The notes under the pieces: model-generated
Seen by the model: only the letters and a program-made list of their open reading frames with translations
Told to the model about the DNA's origin: nothing
The model's database searches: none
NCBI GenBank assembly: GCA_015075185.1
Contig: JABTUW010000002.1
Location: forward strand, 1 to 64,000
Length of the DNA stretch: 64,000 bases
From: Anaerolineales bacterium
GTDB lineage: Bacteria; Chloroflexota; Anaerolineae; 4572-78; J111
Direction: 5' to 3'
Shown here: positions 1 to 8,653 of the stretch, piece by piece
Position numbering within the stretch: position 1 is the first letter of the stretch
How the letters are laid out: each line of letters opens with the position of its first letter
Position numbers and translations under genes: made by a program

Positions 1-844
1 TGGCGTCGTACATAAACAGCCCAATGTAGCCACCCTGGGCATAGTTAGGCCAGGCCGTTACATCCCGAGTCCCCACCAGGACGCCATTCTTGTACACTTC
101 AACCTGCCCATTCGCTTTGGCTCGCGCCCCAAACTGGTCGCCATTGACAAAGGTAACCGGCAGGTTAGCCCCACGCTGAACCCAACCCTGTGAACTCTGG
201 AAGGTCCAGACCTGAACCCGCTGTGGACCCGGGTTGTACAGCACTTCGATCAGACCGGCATTGTAACCACTGCTGCTCTGGGATTTGAGCACTAACCCTA
301 TCTCGGCTGCACTTGAGTTAATCGTGCTCAGGGTAACATACGCCTCCTGGTCCGCCCCAAAGGAAGCGCTGTTCCAGTAGATGTGCTGCTCACCGGAGCT
401 GCCCACCCGTAGTTGATTGCTTGAGATACTGTAACCTGCCGTCGTGCCCGACCAGGCGCTCCCCACCGACCCGTTAGCCCGGTTGAAGTTATCCACGACC
501 CCCGTGCTCGGAAACCCCGCTCCGGGAACCGGCGTGTTCGTCGCCGTCGCCGGGCCGGGTGTGTTGGTCGCCGTCGCCGGTAACGGCGTGTTCGTCGGGG
601 GGACAGGCGTGTTGGTCGCCGTCGGGGGCACAGGCGTGTTCGTCGGCGGCACAGGCGTGTTCGTCGGCGGCATGGGGGTGTTCGTTGCCGTCGGTGGCAC
701 CGGCGTGTTGGTGGGTGGCACGGGCGTGTTCGTCGGAGGTACCGGCGTGTTGGTCGCCGTCGGCGGAACCGGCGTGTTCGTCGGGGTAGGTAAAGCCCCC
801 ATCGTTCCCCCGCCGAAGTTATCCAGGATGGTATTGCTGGCGTC
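1..844 (-). CDS. Secreted protein fragment: Thr/Pro-rich linker plus LamG/concanavalin-like domain (partial, runs off left edge)
   Basis: Read on the minus strand, the frame is open from codon 844 (just after an in-frame TGA at 847-845) to the window edge. It begins [13 protein letters not shown], passes into a long linker built of [12 protein letters not shown] repeats (about 785-530), then a domain starting [18 protein letters not shown] and ending at the edge with [11 protein letters not shown]. That pattern (DNFNRA at the start, GGYIGLF near the end) is typical of beta-sandwich lectin-like domains of the LamG/DUF1080 kind in secreted Chloroflexota proteins. There is no start codon or signal peptide of its own, so it is most likely the C-terminal half of the peptidase that begins at 2150, cut off by frameshifts. 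The C-terminus lies outside the window. A plus-strand reading of the same repeats (GVFVGGTG) is a shadow. Confidence 0.6.
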
Positions 845-889
845 TCAAAACAAATGTGCACCTGGCATATTACCAGGCCGTTCTCCGTC

Positions 890-1213
890 CCACCGGACAT
901 CTTGTACGCCAACCGCCCATTCTTTGGCTCGCGCCCCAAACTGGTCGCATTGCAGGTAAGTTAGCCCCGCTGCCCCCGGAATTTGGGCAGACCGAACCCG
1001 CCAGGAAGGCTATCGACCGCATTGTAACCCTGTCGGATTGCCTCTCGTGCAACGCTCAGGGTAACCGCCTCTGGTCGCCCAAAGAGCGCTGTTCAGTGGT
1101 CCACCGGGGCTGCCACCGTAGTTGATTGCGAGAAACCGCCGTCGGAGCTCCCCGCTCCTAGTTATCCACGACCGCTCAAAGCCGCCGCGTTGCCGTCGCC
1201 GGGGTGTGTTCTT
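890..1213. repeat. Deletion-riddled second copy of the 60-575 domain region
   Basis: This stretch repeats the order of words seen at 60-575, but shortened. The block ggctcgcgccccaaactggt is at about 120-139 and again at about 926-945, and gtagttgattgc is at about 409-420 and 1118-1129. The distance between these landmarks is about 300 bases in the first copy and about 200 in the second. Differences are almost all missing bases, with few substitutions. It therefore looks like a second lectin-like domain and linker copy that has lost many single bases and short runs, either by sequencing/assembly error or by decay. No reading frame survives. Confidence 0.55.
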
Positions 1214-1246
1214 AACTGTTCGCGGGTTCGCAATGACTCGGTCGAC

Positions 1247-2150
1247 TTAAGACCTGCCAGTCGTGGACCAGGACGGTGAGTAATATTGAGACCTTCGCCA
1301 GTTGTAGTTGTATACGGCGCCGCCTACTGCCGTCCCCGGTCCAGTACGACCACTGGTCAGGTTAACCTCATAAAACCAGCGATCCAGTCTGTTCTGACCG
1401 TTGGGGTTGGCGATGCGCTCGGACTCGGCGTCGTTAGTCGAGATCCTGTTGAAATAATAAGTGGAGCTATCCGGGTACGGATGCCCAATATTGTCCATGA
1501 CCAGCCCGCTTTTATTTGTTCATCCCGCGCCAGGGCTTGTTGGACGTGGTAGGTTGACCCATAATACGCCACCCCTCTTTGGGTACTATATTCCTCCGCC
1601 GCCCACAAGGCAAACCGCAGCGAGTAGCGGTTGGGATAATCCCGAGAACACGGCTAGTTCGATCACGGTAGCTGAACTGGAGGCATTGTCTGACCCGCCA
1701 GGAGACGAGGTTACAGTATCCATATGCGCACTAAATTCAATGTAGACGTTGGGATAGGTGCTGCCCACCTTGGTAACATACACATTGTGCCCGGCACCGC
1801 CCGGCAATTCCTCCATGGTGATGGATGCTGGCGAATAACCCATAAGGCTTCAAAAGTCCTTTGACATAATCAGCGGACATCTCGATCGTGCTCTTCGGAT
1901 AAACCACTGAAGAGCTTACGGTACAATTGTCGTCTGGATAGGGGCTAAAAGTATCCTCCCGGCGCGGCCCATACAGGTTCACCAAATCGGTGGCCACGGC
2001 GACCAGGTTGGCAGAGCTGATCTGGCTAAGATAGCCAGGGATCGGGTCGCCTGTTTGCGCGATTGAAATCCCCGTGTCAGCCAAGGTCATAATGGAAATT
2101 ACTGCCGCCAATAAAAATACCCGGACAAATTTGCTTAGGGTCTCAGACAT
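1247..2150 (-). pseudogene. Secreted M28-family zinc aminopeptidase, broken by several frameshifts
   Basis: Starts at ATG 2150 behind a strong AAGGAGG site. The first frame gives a signal peptide (MSETLSKFVRVFLLAAVIS) and the N-terminal M28 region up to about 1840. A second frame (about 1843-1600) carries VYIEFSAHMDTVTSS and PGGSDNASSSA, the metal-binding H-x-D and D-N motifs of the M28 family. A third frame (about 1608-1500) carries MWAAEEYSTQ, which matches the catalytic Glu-Glu motif. A fourth (1498-1247) carries MDNIGHPYPDSSTYYFNR, which fits the next metal-ligand Asp. The final S-D-H motif is not legible, though SQYYSPSW sits where it should be. So the whole catalytic core can be followed, but only by changing frame at least three times. 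It probably continues through the degraded repeat into the linker and lectin-like domain at 844-1. Whether this is a true pseudogene or an error-rich stretch of assembly cannot be told from the sequence. Confidence 0.75.
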
Positions 2151-2182
2151 GATCTCCTCCTTATGGTTTATTTCTTCCCATA

Positions 2183-3382
2183 TTAACGCTTGTCCTGACT
2201 TAGAGAAAGAGGTAGTGAGATGAGGTGAGGAGATGGCGGTTCAAATTCCTTAATTGCTTCCACGACGCGCGCCTGGTCGGCTTCAATTAGGTCGTTATAG
2301 AAAGGCAGACGGAGCAGGCGGTCGCTCACCTCCTCCGTCACCGGGCAGTCCCCTGCCTTCCCCCCGAATTTTCGCCCCATATCTGAGAGATGCAGCGGCA
2401 GGTAATGAAAAACGCTGAGGATACCGCGTCCCTTCAGATGGTCAATCAAAGCCTGGCGCTGTTCCAGGGAGGGGAGGAGCATGTAGAACATATGATATGA
2501 CTGCTCGCAGTGGGCGGGTACGGTGGGGAGTTGGACTCCCTGATCTCTAGCCCACTCCTGCAGATGTTCATTGTAATAGTGCCAGATGTGCCGCCGTTTG
2601 GCTTGAATCTCGTCGCGGGCTTCCAGTTGGGCGTACAGGAAGGCGGCCAGAATATCTGAAGGGAGAAAGCTGGAGCCGATGTCCACCCAGGTATATTTGT
2701 CTACCTGCCCCCGGAAGAAACGGCTGCGATTGGTGCCCTTCTCGCGAATGATCTCGGCTCGCTCGATGTATTGTGGGTCATTGATGAGCAAGGCGCCCCC
2801 CTCACCACAGATGAAGTTTTTGGTCTCGTGGAAACTTTGGGTGGCAAAGGCGCCGAAAGTGCCCAGGTAACGTCCCTGATATTTGCCAAACAGCCCGTGA
2901 GCATTGTCTTCCACGACGGCGATATTGTATTGGGCAGCAATCTCGCCGATGGCCTCCATTTCGCAGCCGACCCCGGCGTAATGCACGGGCACAACGGCTT
3001 TGGTGCGGGGCGTAATCAGGCGCTCCAATTGTCTTTCGTCTAGGGTCAAAGTATCGGGCCGGATATCAATAAATACCGGCCTGGCCCCGTGCAGGGCAAA
3101 GGCGTTGGCCGTACTGACAAAGGTGAAGGAGGGCACAATCACCTCGTCACCCGGCTGAATATCCAGCAGTAGGGCCGTCATCTCCAGGGCATCCGTGCAA
3201 GAAGTGGTCAGCAGCACTTTGGGTACACCGAGAGCCTCTTCCAGAAACGCATGACATTTCTTGGTAAAGGCAGCGTCGCCAGCGGAATAGCCATTGTGGA
3301 TAGCTTGGGAGATGTAGTACAGCTCTTTGCCAACAATTGTAGGCCGGTTAAAATCAATTTCGTAAATTTTGTTCTGTCTCAT
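2183..3382 (-). CDS. wecE: dTDP-4-amino-4,6-dideoxyhexose transaminase (DegT/DnrJ/EryC1 family, WecE-like)
   Basis: A PLP enzyme of sugar-nucleotide metabolism, transferring an amino group from glutamate to the C4 keto group of a dTDP-6-deoxyhexose. The 399 residues follow E. coli WecE closely: LLDIQPGDEVIVPSFTFVSTAN, VPVHYAGVGCEM, VVEDNAHG (Asp159 should contact the PLP ring) and SFHETKN with the Schiff-base Lys188. The last is followed by the GEGGALL segment usual in this family. The start at 3382 has TAGGAG upstream and overlaps the end of the WbqC-like gene by 29 bases, so the two are translationally coupled. Its neighbours (a sugar acyltransferase, WbqC, a glycosyltransferase, Wzm/Wzt) point to an N-acylated 4-amino-4,6-dideoxyhexose in a surface polysaccharide. 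The exact sugar cannot be fixed from the sequence. Other enzymes of the DegT family are the alternative, but the match to WecE is strong. Confidence 0.9.
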   Translation of the reverse strand: MRQNKIYEIDFNRPTIVGKELYYISQAIHNGYSAGDAAFTKKCHAFLEEALGVPKVLLTTSCTDALEMTALLLDIQPGDEVIVPSFTFVSTANAFALHGARPVFIDIRPDTLTLDERQLERLITPRTKAVVPVHYAGVGCEMEAIGEIAAQYNIAVVEDNAHGLFGKYQGRYLGTFGAFATQSFHETKNFICGEGGALLINDPQYIERAEIIREKGTNRSRFFRGQVDKYTWVDIGSSFLPSDILAAFLYAQLEARDEIQAKRRHIWHYYNEHLQEWARDQGVQLPTVPAHCEQSYHMFYMLLPSLEQRQALIDHLKGRGILSVFHYLPLHLSDMGRKFGGKAGDCPVTEEVSDRLLRLPFYNDLIEADQARVVEAIKEFEPPSPHLISLPLSLSQDKR

Positions 3383-4118
3383 AAGTCGCTCCTATCAGGG
3401 CATCCTGTTTTAGCGCAGCCTGAGCGCTCTCACGCCAGCCCCAGATATAATACGGTGCCTCAGGCCCGCAGTTGAAGAGCACATCCAAAATCGACACCTG
3501 GTGCTCAAAGGGTGGAAACAGTTGCGGATATTCAGGATAACCCGAATAATCTTTGTATACCAGTTCAATGCCGGCCTCAGTGAATCTCTGTTCATCTAAA
3601 TAATCTCTCGCCGAGGGGCCTGATACATACAGAGTTGCTGCCGTTTGCTGCAACAAATCGAGCAGGCGATCGCCTTTCTTGCGGGTAAGACAAAATTCTC
3701 GAGAATCTCTGAACTCAGTTTTAATGCCCAAAAACTCCGAACTGATGGTTTTGATGAGAAATTGGTTCAACTCTGATAGATTGGTCCACTTGGTTTGGGT
3801 GTAAACACGCTCAAAAAAATCCCGGTACTGCCTGAAATACGGTGCTTTTGAACAGGATTGTTGGATCGTGGCCCAGTGTTTTCTGGGCCAATGATTATCA
3901 TTCAATTCGACTTCGCAGATCAACCTTTGTTCTGGAGAACCTACCGGAATAGTCAACCAGCGTATACCCAGCGCCGTCTTAATTCTATTGCGATTGCGCC
4001 AATCATTCTTGGTGTATTGCACATCATCGTAAAAAATAAACTGATCGACGTGGTGGATAATATCAAAGTATCCCTTCCAAGGTATGTAGTTTGATTGAAT
4101 AACCACTACTTTTTTCAC
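3354..4118 (-). CDS. WbqC-like family protein
   Basis: The N-terminus KKVVVIQSNYIPWKGYFDII followed by FYDDVQYTKNDWRNRNRI is the signature of the WbqC-like family (about 230-260 residues). Members sit in O-antigen and surface polysaccharide clusters, often beside WecE-type aminotransferases. The biochemical role is not established; a part in modifying an amino-sugar is commonly suggested. I place the start at GTG 4118, because the GGGAGG site touches the ATG at 4124 but lies about six bases before this GTG, and family members begin at this point. The ATG adds only two residues. The gene overlaps wecE by 29 bases. Confidence 0.85.
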   Translation of the reverse strand: MKKVVVIQSNYIPWKGYFDIIHHVDQFIFYDDVQYTKNDWRNRNRIKTALGIRWLTIPVGSPEQRLICEVELNDNHWPRKHWATIQQSCSKAPYFRQYRDFFERVYTQTKWTNLSELNQFLIKTISSEFLGIKTEFRDSREFCLTRKKGDRLLDLLQQTAATLYVSGPSARDYLDEQRFTEAGIELVYKDYSGYPEYPQLFPPFEHQVSILDVLFNCGPEAPYYIWGWRESAQAALKQDALIGATYETEQNLRN

Positions 4119-4124
4119 TGCCAT

Positions 4125-4379
4125 CCTCCCTTATGCGTCCTAACAGATAGCTCAACGACCAACTTCTCTCTAACGGCTCCGGAAATCAACCTTTTTTGTA
4201 ACCTGTTTACCCTACTGGGTCACTTGTCATGCTTATAGCCATTACTTACTCTAGAAAAATGACTATAACTATGCCAAACGACCCACTAGAACAATGGTAA
4301 AATCTATCGCGCTGTTGTTCTCATGTAGTCCGGCTGGTTTCCTATCCTGAACATATTACCAATTACATTTTATGTTGAG
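4125..4379. other. Gene-free spacer between WbqC-like gene and broken acyltransferase
   Basis: AT-rich, with no open frame that resembles a protein. On the minus strand TTGTTC, 17 bases, TAGTTA (about 4294-4266) could be a weak promoter for the WbqC-wecE pair. A short imperfect inverted repeat (CTACTGGGTC near 4211, GACCCACTAG near 4281) flanks the AT-rich centre. Nothing else is recognisable. Confidence 0.35.
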
Positions 4380-5029
4380 CTATTTGAAATATTTCAATTC
4401 AGAGCTGGAATGAGGTAACATTTCAGCTCTCTGGCCTCGATAGACCCTGCCTCGCTCTGTATCCTTTAAGATCACTGCTCCGGCGCCAATGACACATTCT
4501 GGCGCAATAGTTAACCCATCTCTTATTGTGGCGTTAGCGCCCACAAAACAATATTGACCAATTTCTACATTGCCGGCGATTACCGCCGGGTGCAATGTAA
4601 GAGTGGTCTCCAATGCGCGATTGGTACCCGATGCAGCTACCGCCCCAAATGATGACGTCGTTGCCAATCTCAGCAAATGGCTGGATTATCACATTCGGCA
4701 TAATGAGACAATTATCACCTGTCTTGATATATTCCATCTGATTAACTTTTGTACTCAGGCAGCTGACTAATTCATACCCCTTGGCCTTACAATCATTGTA
4801 TATTTTGGCTCTAGCTTTATTGGCTTTTATATCCTATTGCCAAAACATTGAAAACGCTTCCGGAGGATGGGTTTGCTCAATTTGTTCATAGAAACGACAT
4901 CCAAATCAAAATCTGTTTCTCGTCAAGATATTCTTCATTGACCGTAAAAGCAGCTATTTCATATCGGCCTTCATTAGAAAAGTGAATATAAGCCAAACGG
5001 GCTAGAGAACCTGTCCCGAATATCACCAT
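4380..5029 (-). pseudogene. Sugar O-acyltransferase of the NeuD/PglD type, left-handed beta-helix, frameshifted
   Basis: Starting at ATG 5029 the minus strand encodes MVIFGTGSLARLAYIHFSNE and then AAFTVNEEYLDEKQ, the Rossmann-like N-terminal half of NeuD/PglD-type acyltransferases. After a frame change come CKAKGYELVSCLSTKVNQ and then IKTGDNCLIMPNVIIQPFAE and IGNDVIIWGGSCIGYQSRIG. After another change near 4600 the beta-helix continues with AVIAGNVEIGQYCFVGANAT, IGAGAVILKDTERGRVYRG and the stop at 4380. All parts of one roughly 215-residue enzyme are present in order, in at least three frames. An intact version would acylate an amino or hydroxyl group of a nucleotide sugar, probably the WecE product. 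The residues are well conserved, so the damage is recent or is sequencing error. Confidence 0.8.
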
Positions 5030-5085
5030 CTTTTCATAAAGAATCAGAACCCTATGAATAGATATCTGATGATTTTTGACAAAAC

Positions 5086-6483
5086 TTATCCTAACTTAGC
5101 CCACCTGCCGACACTCGAGCGAAGTAAGATGGATAACACCCCGCGATTGGTCAGATACTTGGGATCATTGGCAATAGCCTGCCAGATCGTCGTTGGCACC
5201 CCGGCGTATTCACCAGCCCGATAGCTGTGGAAAGCGCGGTTGACCGAGTAGGAACCATTCAACCGGCGGACGCTGGCCCGGCCGCCCAACTTTTCGAGAT
5301 AAGGAGCTAAAGCGTGAAAAATATCCTGGGCAGCCTCAGCACCAAATTCTGCCTCATAGTTTAGCAACTGGTGAGTTAATGTGCTCAGGAAAGATTCGTC
5401 AACTTGGGCTCCCAGGCTGGCCGCCCGCTCAAAATGGCTGCGCCCATCTGCGGGCCGATTCCAGATGACCGCCCGAGCGCCTTTCAATAAGTAGCCCTGG
5501 GCTGCGGCCCCGCTATACTGTTCTGACAGCCGGGCCATTTCCGGGGGAAGCTGGGCGAATACTTTTTGTAGCAGGGATTCGTGGTTCTGACTCTCATCAT
5601 CAATGCAGTTTACGAGGAAGTGGGTCACCACTTCACTTGGCACACCCTCAAGTATGGAGGGCTTTAGCCGAGCCGCCTGCCGGATAAATTCCTGTCCCAA
5701 GCCGGTTTCGTTCTGGGCAAACGCGAGATAGGCCCAATACATATAGAGGTTTGCATGCGCTATGTGACGCAGGGCCAATAGCTCAGGAGGGCAATGAGGA
5801 TCTGTAAAGACTTTAACTTGATTATTTAGCTCGGACTGACAAGCGCCAGCCAAATCTTTGACGATCCGGCCCGAGTGGTAGCGGCGATAATTAAGGGCAC
5901 GGTCCACGTAAGCAAATTTGCAGCCCGCCAGAAATAGCCGGCCAAAGTGAGCGATTTCTGCCCCACGACGACCACCAATCAGGTCCATCTGCTGCGCCCA
6001 CTTTCGCCTAAGCACCACATCGCTGGGCGCAAGAGGAAACCAGAGCACCAAGTCTGCCAATGAAATGTTATGCGGCGGTCGCCATAGATCACGAATCGTC
6101 GTTGCGGAATAGTTTAACTCAAAGCGAGCATTGTAGGTAAAGCCAACGTCAGGGTGACCCTCAAAGAAAACGACATGGGCCTGAAGTTTTTCCGGGTGAA
6201 AGAAATCATCTTGATCCAAAAAGGCAACAAGCTCACCAGAGGAGGCTTGTAAGGCGGTGTGCCTGGCCACATCCGCCCCTCGATTTTCCGGATGGACGAT
6301 GTAAGTCAGGCGCGGATCGTCAAATTGCCTCACAACCTCGGCCGTGTGGTCTGGCGAAGCATCGTCAACAATAATTAGCTCAACGTCTGGATACGTCTGC
6401 CCTAGGACACTTTGGATCGCCTCGCCTAAAAAATCGGCCCCGTTATAGGTAGGAATAAGGACGCTGACTTTGGGGGTATTCAT
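5086..6483 (-). CDS. Family 2 glycosyltransferase with helical C-terminal extension
   Basis: The N-terminal 220 or so residues are a GT-A glycosyltransferase 2 domain: VSVLIPTYNGADFLGEAIQS, ELIIVDDASPDHT, NRGADVARHTAL and FLDQDDFFHPEK, where DQDD is the metal-binding DxD-type motif. Residues about 225-465 are largely helical, with TPR-like stretches, and match no catalytic family I know; such tails often mediate contacts with the rest of the assembly machinery. There is no signal peptide or membrane segment, so it should work at the inner face of the membrane. The gene starts nine bases after wzm ends, which places it in the wzt-wzm transcription unit and suggests it builds the glycan that Wzm/Wzt exports. 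The donor and acceptor sugars cannot be predicted. Confidence 0.85.
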   Translation of the reverse strand: MNTPKVSVLIPTYNGADFLGEAIQSVLGQTYPDVELIIVDDASPDHTAEVVRQFDDPRLTYIVHPENRGADVARHTALQASSGELVAFLDQDDFFHPEKLQAHVVFFEGHPDVGFTYNARFELNYSATTIRDLWRPPHNISLADLVLWFPLAPSDVVLRRKWAQQMDLIGGRRGAEIAHFGRLFLAGCKFAYVDRALNYRRYHSGRIVKDLAGACQSELNNQVKVFTDPHCPPELLALRHIAHANLYMYWAYLAFAQNETGLGQEFIRQAARLKPSILEGVPSEVVTHFLVNCIDDESQNHESLLQKVFAQLPPEMARLSEQYSGAAAQGYLLKGARAVIWNRPADGRSHFERAASLGAQVDESFLSTLTHQLLNYEAEFGAEAAQDIFHALAPYLEKLGGRASVRRLNGSYSVNRAFHSYRAGEYAGVPTTIWQAIANDPKYLTNRGVLSILLRSSVGRWAKLG

Positions 6484-6492
6484 TGATTGCTC

Positions 6493-7275
6493 TTACACAA
6501 TATCGGCAAATTGAAACTCAACCCGCTTGAAAAACCAGTAGCCGATCAAAAAGACAACCAGCGACACGGCAGCAGCAGGAATAAGGTAAGTACCGGGTAC
6601 CTGACCATTCAACAGCACATCACGATAAGCCTCAATTACGCCAGCCATCGGATTAAGATAATAATACGGTCGTAAATACTCCGGAACCATTGTAACCGGA
6701 TAAATAATCGGTGAGGCATAAAACCAAACCTGGAGAGTCAGGGCTAGTAAAGATTGAACATCCCGGAAAAACACATTTCCGGCGGCGCTGGCCAAACCCA
6801 ATCCCAAGATCAGGGTAAGCTGAATGACCAGGATCAGTGGCAGGAACAACAGGCTGGCCGGGACAAGTGACACCTGATAAAATAACATCAAGATTATCAA
6901 TAAGCCTACTGATACTCCAAAATCCATCAACCGGGCCAGCATAGCCGCAATAGGCAGAATTTCGCGGGGGAAATAGATTTTGGTGACCAGACCCATGTTG
7001 ACCACAAGCGACTGTGACATTTCAATAATGGATGCAGATAACAACGTCCATGGTACTACAGCCACAAAAGAGAAGACAGGATAAGGAATATTTCCCGTAT
7101 CCACCGGAACAAATAGGGTGAAAATTAGCGAAAAAATAGTTACCTGGGCGGCCGGCTGAATGACAGCCCACAGCCAGCCAAGCGACGATTGTTGATAGCG
7201 CGCCCGGATGTTTCGGCTAGTCCAAGCCCATAATAAATCTCGGGCTTCATATAAATCACCTGTATAACTTAGCAT
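6493..7275 (-). CDS. wzm: Polysaccharide ABC exporter permease (ABC-2 type, Wzm)
   Basis: 260 residues with six hydrophobic segments and the N-terminal amphipathic motif RNIRARYQQSSLGWLWAVIQ, which is characteristic of Wzm/TagG/KpsM-type permeases. The loop MGLVTKIYFPREILP and the closing FFKRVEFQFADIV are also typical. It forms the channel through which an undecaprenyl-linked polysaccharide crosses the membrane, powered by the Wzt ATPase encoded just upstream (gap 27 bases). Confidence 0.92.
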   Translation of the reverse strand: MLSYTGDLYEARDLLWAWTSRNIRARYQQSSLGWLWAVIQPAAQVTIFSLIFTLFVPVDTGNIPYPVFSFVAVVPWTLLSASIIEMSQSLVVNMGLVTKIYFPREILPIAAMLARLMDFGVSVGLLIILMLFYQVSLVPASLLFLPLILVIQLTLILGLGLASAAGNVFFRDVQSLLALTLQVWFYASPIIYPVTMVPEYLRPYYYLNPMAGVIEAYRDVLLNGQVPGTYLIPAAAVSLVVFLIGYWFFKRVEFQFADIV

Positions 7276-7302
7276 GTTAAATTCTCTCCCAGACTTGTTC
7301 CA

Positions 7303-8622
7303 TTAGTCCTGGCGTAACTCTACTTGAGCTGAATTAGAAGTATGTTTCTTAAAGCCACTACCGTTGGAGCTGGTCAAAAGATCAAAATGATGACTCCACC
7401 TGGTATTCGGTTCAAAAATCCCACTATCATCCGCATAGCTCAGGGCCGATCCTTTTACCGAGAACCAAGCGGACCGCCCACCCTTGGGGATGATAGCCAT
7501 TGAGTCGCTCTCATTCAAGAACCAAGCCTCGGCAAAGTAGGTACCCGTTGTCAGTTGAAGCGGCTCCAAATGTAAAGAAATAATTCCTTGCCCTTGTTCC
7601 AGGTATACTTCATAATCATCCAATTTAGTCCGCATCATGCAAACAGTTAACCCGTCAGAACGTCTAATGAAGACTGAAACATGCGCCTTACCCATTGGCT
7701 TGTAGGCGTTATAATGAATTTGAATTTGAGCCGGTTGTTTATTGGGCAAATTCTCCAGTACTGTTCCGCCAGGGTCCGATACTTCCACTTTGGTTATCTC
7801 AAGGTCGCTGGCCTCATCGTCTCCTGGCTTATGGTCTTGGCTTTCAAATTTTAGAGCGCGGGCTTGATGTAGGTCATGCTCGTACCGTTCAATAACCTCG
7901 TTTGTTTCACCTCGGAATTTGACTTGGCCTTTTTCAAGATAAAGAGCTGAGCTGCAAACTGCCTGAACCAAATAAAAATTGTGCGACACAAAGATAATAC
8001 TGGTACCATTATTATTAATTAAGGAACGAATTCGGCTCATGCACTTCTGTTGGAAAGAGGCATCGCCAACAGCCAGAACCTCATCAACCAGCAAAATCTG
8101 AGGCTCCATACAAGAGGCCACGGCAAAACCCAGTCTCACCGTCATACCCGATGAGTATCGTTTTACCGGGGTATCAATGAAACGTCCCAACTCGGAAAAC
8201 TCGACAATCTCGTCAAAGCGGTCGGCAACTTGTTTACGGCTGAGTCCCAGAATAGTCCCATTCAGATAAATATTTTCACGACCTGTTAAATCTGGATGAA
8301 ACCCGGCTCCCAGTTCAATCAGGGCCGAAAGCTGTCCATTGACTTCGATTTTGCCTGAGGTCGGCTTGGTGATATTGGCCAATAGCTTTAGAATGGTGGT
8401 CTTGCCAGCCCCATTAGACCCAACCAGGGCCAAAGACTCGCCTTGTTTTAACTCAAAGCTGACATCACGAAGCGCCCAAAAGGTTTTATCTTTGTTGAGC
8501 TGACGAGAGCCACCCTGAAGTGAGTTTCTAACCCAGCCGGATACTACGCTGGGCAAACTCGTTCTTGTTAAGCCTAACTGATATTTCTTAGACACATGTT
8601 CAAAGTGTACAGTTGATTTCAT
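7303..8622 (-). CDS. wzt: Polysaccharide ABC exporter ATPase with C-terminal carbohydrate-binding domain (Wzt)
   Basis: Residues about 1-240 form an ABC ATPase: Walker A GSNGAGKTT, the signature YSSGM, Walker B ILLVDEVLAVGD and the switch histidine in FVSHN. The order of motifs and the text GAGFHPDLTGRENIYLNG match the Wzt/TagH group. Residues about 260-439 form a beta-rich domain of the Wzt C-terminal type, which in known systems recognises a terminal modification on the finished chain and so couples chain completion to export. Length (439) is usual for Wzt with this extra domain, and its presence suggests a capped glycan. The gene lies between the Asp-box protein and wzm on the same strand. 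Confidence 0.93.
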   Translation of the reverse strand: MKSTVHFEHVSKKYQLGLTRTSLPSVVSGWVRNSLQGGSRQLNKDKTFWALRDVSFELKQGESLALVGSNGAGKTTILKLLANITKPTSGKIEVNGQLSALIELGAGFHPDLTGRENIYLNGTILGLSRKQVADRFDEIVEFSELGRFIDTPVKRYSSGMTVRLGFAVASCMEPQILLVDEVLAVGDASFQQKCMSRIRSLINNNGTSIIFVSHNFYLVQAVCSSALYLEKGQVKFRGETNEVIERYEHDLHQARALKFESQDHKPGDDEASDLEITKVEVSDPGGTVLENLPNKQPAQIQIHYNAYKPMGKAHVSVFIRRSDGLTVCMMRTKLDDYEVYLEQGQGIISLHLEPLQLTTGTYFAEAWFLNESDSMAIIPKGGRSAWFSVKGSALSYADDSGIFEPNTRWSHHFDLLTSSNGSGFKKHTSNSAQVELRQD

Positions 8623-8653
8623 TGATTTAATCCCCAGGTTGAGATCAGCGATT

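Noticed and set aside
328..939. Arg-rich minus-strand open frame over the same linker
   Set aside because: Another frame of the Thr/Pro repeat; its composition (nearly half Arg and Pro) is a by-product of the repeat and the frame is not the one that enters the domain.
444..959. Plus-strand open frame of [12 protein letters not shown] repeats
   Set aside because: It is the antisense of the Thr/Pro linker. The minus-strand frame continues into a recognisable lectin-like domain, while this frame has no domain or start context.
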